A DNA stretch of 64,000 nucleotides from Paenibacillus durus ATCC 35681 (GTDB lineage Bacteria > Bacillota > Bacilli > Paenibacillales > Paenibacillaceae). Made by a program: the position numbers and the translations under genes. Shown here in pieces: positions 56,742-64,000 of this stretch. The stretch spans positions 4,898,001 through 4,962,000 of the forward strand of contig NZ_CP011114.1 in the NCBI RefSeq assembly GCF_000993825.1, written 5' to 3'. The notes beneath the pieces were generated by a model that was not told the origin of the DNA, ran no database searches, and saw only the letters and a list, made by a program, of their open reading frames with translations. Position 1 is the stretch's first letter, and every line of letters starts with the position of its first letter.

Positions 56742-57134
56742 TTATTGGTCTTCTTTCTCCCCTTTCTCCTGCACTGCCGTTTGCAGCCGTATATCGTCAA
56801 CTCTGTTCTTGTAGGTTATTCCCCACTTCTTCATATCAAGGATGATCGGCTTCAACGTCACTCCGAATTCAGTCAGCGAGTATTCCACTTTAGGGGGCAC
56901 CTGTTTATAAACTTCGCGGTGAATAATGCCATCCCGTTCAAGCTCGCGGAGCTGCAAAGTAAGCATAAATTGCGATATTCCCGGATAGAGGCGCCGGAAT
57001 TCATTGAATCTCTTCGGGCCATCGATAAGATGAAACAGAATGATCGCTTTCCATTTGCCCCCGATGACATCCAAAGTTGTTTCGACAGGACACACTTCCA
57101 CTTTCGCTTTGAGCTTGTTTTTGCGATCTCCCAT
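56742..57134 (-). CDS. HxlR-family transcriptional regulator
   Basis: 130 residues. VEVCPVETTLDVIGGKWKAIILFHL holds the conserved Cys (near residue 15), and ISQFMLTLQLRELERDGIIHREVY the DNA-binding helix. VEYSLTEFGVTLKPII completes the HxlR domain. Of two in-frame ATGs, 57134 has GGAGG at a normal 9-bp distance, whereas 57140 has only 3 bp. Diverges from a quinone-reductase-like gene over 143 AT-rich bp, its likely target. Confidence 0.9.
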   Translation of the reverse strand: MGDRKNKLKAKVEVCPVETTLDVIGGKWKAIILFHLIDGPKRFNEFRRLYPGISQFMLTLQLRELERDGIIHREVYKQVPPKVEYSLTEFGVTLKPIILDMKKWGITYKNRVDDIRLQTAVQEKGEKEDQ

Positions 57135-57277
57135 AGCCATGACCCTCCATTAGTTTGATTTTTAATACTATATTATAAAATTATGCGTACTTTTCTAAAT
57201 TCAATATACATCTTAATATAACACTCATACGGCACTTAATAAAGCGTCGTAAGCCAATACAAAGGGAGAGTGGAGTC

Positions 57278-58066
57278 ATGTCAAAGAAGGTATTGATTGT
57301 TTATGCGCACCCCGAGCCCACTTCGTTAACTAGCCAGTTCGTTGAGACGGCTATGCAAACACTTCAGGAGCAGGGGCACGAAGTCATGTTGTCCGATCTG
57401 TACGGAATGGACTGGAAGGCCGTGTTCGATGGGCGCGACTTCCCGGATCGAGCCAATCCAGAACGATTATCCTTTATTAAAGAGTCAGCGCACGCCTATT
57501 CGACTGGCCGTCAAACGGCAGACGTCGCATTGGAGCAACAGAAGCTTCTTGCTGCCGACGCGGTGATCTTGCAGTTTCCTCTGTGGTGGTTCAGCATGCC
57601 GGCTATTCTCAAAGGTTGGGTAGAACGGGTATTCGCTTTTGGTTTCGCATATGGCTTTAAGGGCGAAGGGAATCGCTATCGCTACGGCGATGGCATTCTA
57701 AAGGGGAAGCGGGCTATGCTGTCCGTGGCTGCCGGAGGGCCCGAGAAGGATTATTCGCCGCGAGGAATCAATGGACCGCTGGAGCAATTGCTGTTCCCCA
57801 TTACTCACGGCATCCTCTTCTACCCTGGAATGGATGTGTTACCTACCCATGCCGTCTACGGAACCGATCGCATGACGGCAGCCGACATAGACGCGGCGAT
57901 GGCAGCCTGGCGCTTGCGTCTCGAGCGCCTATTCGAGGAGGAGCCCATTCCGTTCCGACATCAGAACGGCGGGGATTATCCGGACAGCCATGTGCTTGCA
58001 AGCGACATCGCAATCGGACGGACCGGCTTCACGGCTCACATTGCCGAAGGCGCGGCGCCTCTATGA
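57278..58066 (+). CDS. NAD(P)H dehydrogenase (quinone), flavodoxin-fold
   Basis: 262 residues. KVLIVYAHPEPTSLTSQFVE at the N-terminus is the FMN/FAD phosphate region of the MdaB/KefF/NQO1-like family; FPLWWFSMPAILKGWVERVFAFGFAY is the family signature near residue 105, and GGPEKDYSPRGING near 150. Two-electron quinone reduction is likely. AGGGAGAG precedes the ATG. HxlR-linked quinone reductases often answer electrophile stress. Confidence 0.9.
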   Translation: MSKKVLIVYAHPEPTSLTSQFVETAMQTLQEQGHEVMLSDLYGMDWKAVFDGRDFPDRANPERLSFIKESAHAYSTGRQTADVALEQQKLLAADAVILQFPLWWFSMPAILKGWVERVFAFGFAYGFKGEGNRYRYGDGILKGKRAMLSVAAGGPEKDYSPRGINGPLEQLLFPITHGILFYPGMDVLPTHAVYGTDRMTAADIDAAMAAWRLRLERLFEEEPIPFRHQNGGDYPDSHVLASDIAIGRTGFTAHIAEGAAPL

Positions 58067-58461
58067 CTGGAGCTTGATGGGGAGAGAGTAATGGAACTCG
58101 CAGCCGGAAGGCAATGCCCAGAAGGGGCGTTAAGTATTTTGTTCAGAAGGGAAATTTACTTTAATCGATGAGTATAAGAGGAATAAATCTTCTATTTTAA
58201 GCGAGAACGATTACAGTATACAAGTCAATGGCGGCCCTGTTATGAACGCTTTACGTAGTACAAAGAAGCAGCGATAGACTTAAAAAGTATTTTCAAGTCT
58301 GTCGCTGCTTCATAAGTATAAATCAAATTAATCACTTTCTATCTTAGAAACGCCCTCACCCCTTTTATACCCGGGTTTTCATAGGTTTGCTGGAAGCAAA
58401 CAGTGACGATTTTGCCCTAAATAATCGCTAGTGGCGAGGAGCTTAACAGAAATCCGAATCT
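58067..58461 (+). other. spacer with hairpin and coding remnant
   Basis: A perfect long hairpin, GAAGCAGCGA..GACTT (58265-58281) with AAGTC..TCGCTGCTTC (58295-58312), probably terminates rightward transcription. Ahead of it a frame ending at TAG 58277 reads KFTLIDEYKRNKSSILS and NGGPVMNALRS without a start codon, a likely remnant. No complete gene is seen. Confidence 0.45.
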
Positions 58462-58638
58462 ATGGAAACTTGGAAAAAGAAGCTTTCCGAAGATGATTTT
58501 AATGACCTTGAGGCTTTGGCGGATTTATATCACCAGGTTCAAGGGATGGACATGGCAGCCTCGTTTACGTGCGGGTTCAAGCTTGGGGCGGCGATGATGA
58601 TCGAAGTCTTAGCTGGGGCTAATGATCCGGCTTGGTGA
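58462..58638 (+). pseudogene. DUF6809-like fragment
   Basis: METWKKKLSEDDFNDLEALADLYHQ and ASFTCGFKLGAAMMIEVL resemble the C-terminal part of small DUF6809 proteins of Firmicutes. The same frame upstream reads DFALNNR, then two stops (TAG, TAA) before QKSES, and no ribosome site precedes the ATG at 58462. I read it as an N-terminally decayed copy, though a 58-residue product is still possible. Confidence 0.5.
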
Positions 58639-58696
58639 TCAAGAGGAATACAAGTTAAGGTGAAGATACTTTGATATAAGTCATAAAATTACCGTT

Positions 58697-58736
58697 AAAG
58701 GCACCGGAGGAACGTGAAACTGGGTGTCTTTTTTGT
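58697..58736 (+). terminator. terminator
   Basis: AAAGGCACC (58697-58705) pairs with GGGTGTCTTT (one G-U), then T-run. Confidence 0.65.
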
Positions 58737-58887
58737 TTGCGTAAATAGGTATGAAAAAGGATAAACGAGGTGGTGTGTGAAATATTACCTTCCGATAAAG
58801 GCAGCACCGTCATTCCTTTTTGCCTCCCTTTTAATTTGGGATGTTCCGCTAAACTGTGGACAAATTAAGAACTAGTGTTCCTGTCTA

Positions 58888-58917
58888 TTGAGGACTCCGA
58901 AGAATAGATGTTATAAT
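58888..58917 (+). promoter_or_regulatory. candidate promoter of the subtilisin-nuclease unit
   Basis: TTGAGG (58888-58893) and TATAAT (58912-58917), spacer 18 bp, 86 bp before the protease start. Confidence 0.6.
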
Positions 58918-59002
58918 AGATTCCTCCAAAAAATACTAAAATTAATATATTAAGGTTTATTTGGAGGGTGCATTTCATTTTTACTCTGGAGGAGGAGAGA
59001 AA

Positions 59003-59968
59003 ATGGAACAACGAAAAATCAAGCTTTTTCCTTATCGGATTGATGCGCAGGTTGAGCAGGTAAGCGAAATTCCGAAGGGCATTGAGATGATTCAGGCTCC
59101 GGCGGTATGGAGTCAGACAAGGGGCGAAGGGATTAAGGTAGCCATTCTGGATACGGGGTGCGAGGTTTCGCATCCGGATTTGAAGGGGCGGATTGCCGGT
59201 GGGCGGAATTTTACCGATGATGACAACGGCAGCCCGGACGTATTTGTGGATTACAACGGGCACGGCACGCATGTAGCCGGCACGATTGCGGCGATTAGCA
59301 ATGGTACCGGTGTGGTCGGTGTCGCGCCGGAGGCGAGCCTGCTGATCCTGAAGGTTCTGAACAAGGATGGCTCAGGCCAATACAAGTGGATTATAGACGG
59401 CATCAATTACGCAGTTGAGCAAAAGGCGGATATCATCTCGATGTCGCTCGGCGGACCGGAGGATGTGCCGGAGATGCATGCGGCGATTAAGCGGGCAGTG
59501 GCGGCGAATATTTTGGTAGTCTGCGCGGCGGGGAACGAGGGCGACGGCAATTACGCTACCGATGAATTCGGCTATCCCGGCTCCTATAACGAAGTCATCA
59601 GCGTGGGCGCTGTCGATTTGCAGCGGAACTCGACTAATTTCACGAATTCGAACAATGAAGTGGACCTTGTCGCGCCGGGCGCGGGAATTCTATCAACCTA
59701 TCTGAACAAAAGCTACGCGACGCTCAGCGGCACCTCCATGGCGACGCCGCACGTATCGGGTGCGTTAGCGCTGATCAAGCGGATCGCAAGCGAGAGCTTC
59801 GGCCGTGACCTGAACGAAACCGAGCTGTATGCGCAGCTGATCAAGCGGACGATCCCGCTTGGCAACTCGCCGCGGCTGGAGGGCAACGGACTGCTGTACT
59901 TGACGGCTCAGGAGGAACTGGCCAAAGTCTTTACGCCTGCTGTCGTCGCGAAGGTGTTAAGTCCATGA
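59003..59968 (+). CDS. isp: intracellular subtilisin-type serine protease
   Basis: 321-residue S8 protease without a signal peptide. Triad: Asp50 (AILDTGCE), His87 (YNGHGTHVAG) and Ser245 (SGTSMATPHVSGA). The short N-terminal extension KLFPYRIDAQ corresponds to the LIPY-type inhibitory stretch of intracellular subtilisins, which keeps the enzyme inactive until cleaved. GAGAAGLAG-type prosequences of secreted subtilisins are absent. GGAGGAGGAG precedes the ATG at 59003. The stop region overlaps the nuclease gene by 4 bp. Confidence 0.94.
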   Translation: MEQRKIKLFPYRIDAQVEQVSEIPKGIEMIQAPAVWSQTRGEGIKVAILDTGCEVSHPDLKGRIAGGRNFTDDDNGSPDVFVDYNGHGTHVAGTIAAISNGTGVVGVAPEASLLILKVLNKDGSGQYKWIIDGINYAVEQKADIISMSLGGPEDVPEMHAAIKRAVAANILVVCAAGNEGDGNYATDEFGYPGSYNEVISVGAVDLQRNSTNFTNSNNEVDLVAPGAGILSTYLNKSYATLSGTSMATPHVSGALALIKRIASESFGRDLNETELYAQLIKRTIPLGNSPRLEGNGLLYLTAQEELAKVFTPAVVAKVLSP

Positions 59969-60873
59969 CGCGAATGATGCAGAAGCTGGCGCTTGAGCTG
60001 GACACGGCCAGGAAAATACACCTCGCGATGACCGGCGAGCGTCCGTACTACGACGAAATACGGGACAACGAGCTGAAAAAAAGGTACTACAGCAGCGGCG
60101 TCATGAATAGAAATGAACTCCAGCAGCTCCTGGAGCGGACTCATGACAACCGGCTGCCTTATAAGCCTTACCGCTATGTCTATCCGTGGGTCGATCTGCA
60201 AGAGGATGGGCAGCTTAAAAGCTTGTATTCCGGCCGGGGCATGTCCCCGCTTGAAGCGATTGAAGCGGATATTCGGCTGCTCGAAGCGGCGGTCCGTCCG
60301 GGCAAGGGTGCGAACGACACACCTTCGGAACCCGGCGGCGGTGTACTGGAAGAGCAGCCTGAGATGCAGCAGGACGCTGCCGCTGCGGAAGTGGAGGATG
60401 TGGTAAGCCTGGCGGGAGAGAGTCTGCTAAACTGCGAGCATGTCGTGCCGCAGTCATGGTTCGGGAAGCAAGAGCCGATGCGGGGCGACCTGCATCATCT
60501 GTTTGCCTGCGAGCCAGGCTGCAACAGCCGGAGAGGGAATCATCCGTATTATGACTTTTTGGATTATACGCCGGAAGTGAGTGCACAGGATGTAATAGCG
60601 GGCTGCGGCAAGCAGGAGGACGACCGATTTGAGCCTGAATACGGGAAAGGCATTGTCGCCCGCGCAACCCTTTATTTCCTGCTGCGCTATCCCGGCGTTA
60701 TCGACAGCGGCCATGCCGATGAAACGCTGCTGCTGGAATGGCACCGCAGGTTTCCGGTTTCGCTGTATGAACTCCATCGAAATCTGGCGATATTCGAGCT
60801 GCAGGGCAACCGCAACCCGTTTATCGATTTCCCGGAAGAAGCAGAGCAGTGGGCGGGAATCGGCGGTAACTAG
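59965..60873 (+). CDS. endonuclease I-family protein without signal peptide
   Basis: 302 residues. The beta-beta-alpha-metal core is CEHVVPQSWFGKQEPMRGDLHH (split here: His159 in CEHVVPQSWF, then GDLHHLFAC) and CNSRRGNHPYYDF with the metal-binding Asn. The C-terminal WHRRFPVSLYELHRN and IFELQGNRNPFIDFPE are typical of Bacillus Bsn/YurI and EndA-type nucleases. Those enzymes are normally secreted, but this one begins MTRMMQKLALELDTARKI with no signal peptide and has a family-atypical acidic linker at about 110-150. Coupled to the intracellular subtilisin by ATGA overlap. Confidence 0.85.
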   Translation: MTRMMQKLALELDTARKIHLAMTGERPYYDEIRDNELKKRYYSSGVMNRNELQQLLERTHDNRLPYKPYRYVYPWVDLQEDGQLKSLYSGRGMSPLEAIEADIRLLEAAVRPGKGANDTPSEPGGGVLEEQPEMQQDAAAAEVEDVVSLAGESLLNCEHVVPQSWFGKQEPMRGDLHHLFACEPGCNSRRGNHPYYDFLDYTPEVSAQDVIAGCGKQEDDRFEPEYGKGIVARATLYFLLRYPGVIDSGHADETLLLEWHRRFPVSLYELHRNLAIFELQGNRNPFIDFPEEAEQWAGIGGN

Positions 60874-60897
60874 GGCATGTTTCAAATCTATATAAAA

Positions 60898-60947
60898 CCC
60901 GCTCCCAGAGCGGGTCAGGCTGTCGAGAAAGTCTCGACGGCCTTTTT
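60898..60947 (+). terminator. double-hairpin terminator
   Basis: CCCGCTC/GAGCGGG (60898-60914) then AGGCTGTCGAGA/TCTCGACGGCCT (60917-60942) and a T-run, after the nuclease gene. Confidence 0.88.
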
Positions 60948-61029
60948 ACGTTAGGGGAAACAGGGATTCCACGAGCTTCAACGCATAACGATGTTCATGG
61001 ACGCTAGGAATTTCTAATACTAAATCATA

Positions 61030-61084
61030 TTGACACATTCATTGATAATGATTATCATTACATCAGAATTGATAATGATTATCA
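61030..61084 (+). promoter_or_regulatory. promoter with two Fur boxes
   Basis: TTGACA (61030-61035) and TATCAT (61053-61058), 17 bp apart. TGATAATGATTATCA, a perfect 7-1-7 Fur box, occurs at 61043-61057, covering the spacer and -10, and again at 61070-61084. Iron-dependent repression of the downstream importer is expected. Confidence 0.93.
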
Positions 61085-61130
61085 GTTAGATAATCTCAGA
61101 AATACAGTGGAATAGGGGAGACTGGATAAA

Positions 61131-62117
61131 ATGAAGAGGTCATTAATTGTATTAAGTTGTTTCTTGTTGTTAATGGTTCTTGCCGCCGGTTGTGGAGGGC
61201 GATCGGAAAATGCCGGTAATCAGTCGGAAGCTGCAAAGCCAGATGTTCGTATCATTAAACATGCTATGGGGGAAACAAAGATTGAGGGCACTCCTCAACG
61301 AATCGTGACTTTATACCAAGGCGCAACAGATGCAGCGGTAGCTTTAGGTATTATACCTGTGGGTGTAGTAGAATCTTGGACGCAACAGCCTATGTATGAA
61401 TACTTAAGAGACGAGTTGAAGGATGCGGCTATTGTTGGTTTGGAGACTCAGCCAAACTTAGAGGAGATTGCCAAGCTGAAACCTGATTTGATTATCGCTT
61501 CCAAGCTCCGTAACGAAAAAGTGTACCAACAGCTTTCCGAAATCGCTCCTACAGTAACGCATGAAACGGTTTATAAATTTAAGGATACCGTTGAGTTGAT
61601 TGGGCAAGCGGCCAATCTGGAAGCGAAGGCTGATGAATTGCTTGAACAATGGAATCAAAGAACGGCCGACTTTAAAGCTAAAATATCCGCAAAATTAGGC
61701 GCTAAATGGCCTGTTGAAGCTTCTGTGCTTAACTTCAGATCTGATCATGCCAGAATCTATGTTACAGGTTTCGCGGGCGATATTTTAAGTGAACTAGGTT
61801 TTGTACGATCTGAAATTCAACAGAAAGCAGCCGATGAAGGAAACGTGGTGCTCAAGTTAACAGACAAGGAAAGCATTCCATCGATGAATGCGGATGTATT
61901 CTTTGTTTTTAATGCCGATGGGCACAGCCCTGATGCAGCGATGATACAAAAAACTTATGACGAATGGACAAACCATCCTTTATGGAAAAATCTCGATGCC
62001 GTTAAAAACGGTCAGGTAACGATCGTAGACGAAGTGCCGTGGAATATGGGCGGCGGCTATATAGCTGCGAATACTATGCTGGATCAAATTTACGAGTATT
62101 ACAAATTGGAAAAATAA
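61131..62117 (+). CDS. iron-siderophore ABC transporter substrate-binding lipoprotein
   Basis: 328 residues. Lipoprotein signal peptide with lipobox LAAGC, Cys21. Periplasmic-binding-protein family 2 (FhuD/YfiY type): TPQRIVTLYQGATDAAVALGIIPVGV near 55 and LEEIAKLKPDLIIASK near 110. Captures a ferric siderophore at the membrane surface; which one cannot be told. Under a Fur-controlled promoter and followed by two FecCD permease genes; an ATPase gene is expected past the window or elsewhere. Confidence 0.93.
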   Translation: MKRSLIVLSCFLLLMVLAAGCGGRSENAGNQSEAAKPDVRIIKHAMGETKIEGTPQRIVTLYQGATDAAVALGIIPVGVVESWTQQPMYEYLRDELKDAAIVGLETQPNLEEIAKLKPDLIIASKLRNEKVYQQLSEIAPTVTHETVYKFKDTVELIGQAANLEAKADELLEQWNQRTADFKAKISAKLGAKWPVEASVLNFRSDHARIYVTGFAGDILSELGFVRSEIQQKAADEGNVVLKLTDKESIPSMNADVFFVFNADGHSPDAAMIQKTYDEWTNHPLWKNLDAVKNGQVTIVDEVPWNMGGGYIAANTMLDQIYEYYKLEK

Positions 62118-62188
62118 TCATCAAAGATTAGGGGGAGATATCCCCCTATTTTTACATATTTAAATTTATCCTGAAAAGAGTGACTTTT

Positions 62189-63199
62189 ATGGATCCGTTA
62201 CTTCCCCGGAATTCGCTTAAGATACTTGGCCTTTGGGTCGGGCTATGTATCTTAATGGCGTCTTTTATGTCCAGTATGGTATTTGGTCAGACACCGACAC
62301 CCATTAAAAAGGTAATCGAGGCATTTATACAATTTGATAAAACATCAACGGAACATATCATCATTACAACTACTCGTCTTTCAAGGGCAGTCATTGCAGC
62401 AGTCATTGGTGCCAGTCTTGCCATTGCCGGTGCGCTGTTGCAGGCGCTAACCAGGAATCCGCTGGCTTCTCCAAGTATTTTTGGAATCAATGCAGGTGCT
62501 TTATTTTTTGTTGTATTGGCTACAGTTTCATTCTCGGTCAGTTCTCTTATTCATTTAATGTGGTTTGCATTTCTGGGAGCAGGCCTGGCGTCCATCCTGG
62601 TTTTTTTGCTTGGTTCTCTTGGAAGAGATGGTTTATCACCGATTAAGATTGTATTGGCGGGAGCCGCGCTAACTGCTCTCTTTGGTTCATTCACTCAAGG
62701 ATTATTGGTTCTTAATGAACAGAACTTAGAGGGCATTCTATTCTGGCTGGGAGGTTCTGTTTCGGGGAGATCGTTGGATATGCTCCAGCCGGTTTTGCCG
62801 TTTATGATAGGGGCAGGCGTTTTGTCTCTGTTTCTAGGGAATTCCATTAATATTTTAACTTCAGGGGAAGACATAGCTAAAGGATTGGGACAGCAAGTCC
62901 TATTAGTTAAACTCTTAATGGGAACTGCTATTGTGATGTTAGCTGGAGGATCAGTTGCGGTGGGCGGTTTCATCGGATTTATAGGTTTAATTGTTCCTCA
63001 TATTGTTCGTTTTCTTGTCGGTATCGATTATCGATGGATTATCCCTTACAGTGCAATCTACGGTGCCAGCTTATTATTATTGGCTGATGTAGGAGCAAGA
63101 TTTGTCATAATGCCTGAGGAAATGCCGATTGGTGTGATGACAGCTATGCTTGGAGCTCCATTTTTCATCTATATGGCACGGAGGGGGGGCACTAAGTAA
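62189..63199 (+). CDS. iron-siderophore ABC transporter permease, FecCD family
   Basis: 336 residues, about nine to ten membrane spans. Conserved FecCD blocks: RLSRAVIAAVIGASLAIAGALLQALTRNPLASPSIFGINAGA near residue 65 in outline, and GFIGLIVPHIVRFLVG near 265, the ATPase-contact loop. Start ATG 62189 with AAAGAG upstream; GTG at 62180 is an alternative. Its stop overlaps the next permease start (TAATG). Confidence 0.92.
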   Translation: MDPLLPRNSLKILGLWVGLCILMASFMSSMVFGQTPTPIKKVIEAFIQFDKTSTEHIIITTTRLSRAVIAAVIGASLAIAGALLQALTRNPLASPSIFGINAGALFFVVLATVSFSVSSLIHLMWFAFLGAGLASILVFLLGSLGRDGLSPIKIVLAGAALTALFGSFTQGLLVLNEQNLEGILFWLGGSVSGRSLDMLQPVLPFMIGAGVLSLFLGNSINILTSGEDIAKGLGQQVLLVKLLMGTAIVMLAGGSVAVGGFIGFIGLIVPHIVRFLVGIDYRWIIPYSAIYGASLLLLADVGARFVIMPEEMPIGVMTAMLGAPFFIYMARRGGTK

Positions 63200-64000
63200 T
63201 GAAGAAACATACGACGATACGCAATCGTTCAGGAACCATTTCTTTTTTAATTGATCATAAATCAGTTGTGGTTATCATCGGCTTGTTTTGTGTATGGCTG
63301 TTATTAGTTGTTATAGGATTATCCGTTGGGAGCACCATGATCAATCCTTGGGAAGTCATTCAACATCTTCTGGGGATGGGGAATGAGGAGCATACTTTTG
63401 TTATTGAGACGCTTAGACTCCCTAGAATCGTTCTTTCATTTCTTGTTGGCATTTCCTTGGGTGTTTCGGGGCTTATTTTACAAGGGATCGTACGAAATCC
63501 GCTGGCATCTCCCGATATTATCGGAATAACTGGCGGAGCAGCAGTAGCTGCCATTTTGGTGATTACTTTCTTTTCAGAGCTAAGTATACATTGGATACCG
63601 GTAGCAGCAATAATAGGCGCTGGATTGACTTCTCTCCTGATTTATTTTTTGGCTTGGAAAGGCGGGGTTACCCCGATTCGGCTTGTACTGATTGGAATTG
63701 GAGTCCAGGCGGCAACGGGTGGAATTGTAACAATGATGATCGTTTTAAGCCCTTCATACTCTACGAGTGAAGCGTATATTTGGTTGACCGGGAGCGTCTA
63801 TGGAGCGAATTGGAACAATGTTTATTCCATGCTGCCTTGGGTATTGGTATTTGTTCCGCTTTCATTGATCTTATCCCGAAAAGTAAATGTACAGGAACTG
63901 GGAGATGAAGTGGCTCTTGGCTTAGGGACAAAAGTGCAAATGGATCGCTTTATGTTGCTCTTTGTTAGTGTGGCTTTAGCTGGTTCTGCCGTAGCATTTG
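63199..64000 (+). CDS. second FecCD-family permease (cut by window end)
   Basis: Begins MKKHTTIRNRSGTISF and is open to base 64000 (267 codons). LRLPRIVLSFLVGISLGVSGLILQGIVRNPLASPDIIGITGGAA aligns with the same region of the upstream permease (residues about 75-118), and GDEVALGLGTKVQMDR is the later conserved loop. It would pair with the first permease in the inner membrane channel. The C-terminal third lies outside the window. Confidence 0.92.
   Translation, partial: MKKHTTIRNRSGTISFLIDHKSVVVIIGLFCVWLLLVVIGLSVGSTMINPWEVIQHLLGMGNEEHTFVIETLRLPRIVLSFLVGISLGVSGLILQGIVRNPLASPDIIGITGGAAVAAILVITFFSELSIHWIPVAAIIGAGLTSLLIYFLAWKGGVTPIRLVLIGIGVQAATGGIVTMMIVLSPSYSTSEAYIWLTGSVYGANWNNVYSMLPWVLVFVPLSLILSRKVNVQELGDEVALGLGTKVQMDRFMLLFVSVALAGSAVAF

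Noticed and set aside
56558..56845. Plus-strand frame with DVAELADALDSGSSGLTPRGGSSPLV
   Set aside because: It is the translation of tRNA-Leu, another common artefact.

Overview
The window reads as a chromosome segment of a Paenibacillus-like Firmicute. Evidence: moderately GC-rich low-GC-phylum codon usage, strong AGGAGG ribosome binding sites, Bacillales gene order (his operon; yvcD-trxB; rapZ-yvcK-whiA-crh; cggR-gap-pgk-tpiA-gpmI-eno; secG-rnr-smpB-ssrA), frequent TTG/GTG starts, and matches to GntR, CcpA, CtsR, CggR and Fur operator consensuses. The genus is an inference, not proven here.

Region 1 (1-5260): a gluconate locus on the minus strand (gnd, gntR, gntP, gntK) with candidate GntR operators and catabolite-responsive elements. 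Region 2 (5210-14750): a nearly complete histidine pathway, hisZGDBHAF(IE)J plus a prs paralogue that could supply PRPP; hisC is not in the window. A family of about 77-bp tandem hairpin repeats lies between hisA and hisF. Region 3 (14750-27060): TPR protein yvcD, trxB, an SgrR-like regulator, ROK glucokinase, rapZ-yvcK-whiA and an HPr-family gene at the crh position that keeps His15, then three exported or putative exported/enzymatic proteins. Region 4 (27057-35575): clpP with two CtsR boxes, tRNA-Arg(CCG), and the central glycolytic genes under CggR. Region 5 (35600-42226): secG, rnr with an unusually long Gly/Arg/Lys tail, an ECF sigma factor with a DUF4179 partner, smpB and tmRNA (ssrA).

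Region 6 (42188-47300) is an accretion zone at the 3' end of ssrA. Three further partial copies of the ssrA 3' end or its terminator lie at 44580-44710, 46553-46601 and about 47180-47225. Between them are a very AT-rich orphan multi-pass membrane protein, a LysR pseudogene (nonsense plus frameshift), an RBBP9-type hydrolase and a VOC protein. No integrase is visible, so this looks like worn remnants of serial integrations.

Region 7 (47300-58740) is accessory: a yoaS-yozG-yoaT-like trio, two HxlR regulators each divergent from an enzyme gene, an acyltransferase, a TetR regulator, two SDR genes (one lacking catalytic Ser and Lys), tRNA-Leu(CAG), and several decayed coding remnants. Region 8 (58880-60947): an intracellular subtilisin translationally coupled to an endonuclease I-family protein that has no signal peptide, an unusual cytoplasmic protease-nuclease pair. 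Region 9 (61030-64000): a Fur-regulated siderophore ABC importer (binding lipoprotein and two FecCD permeases), the last cut by the window edge.
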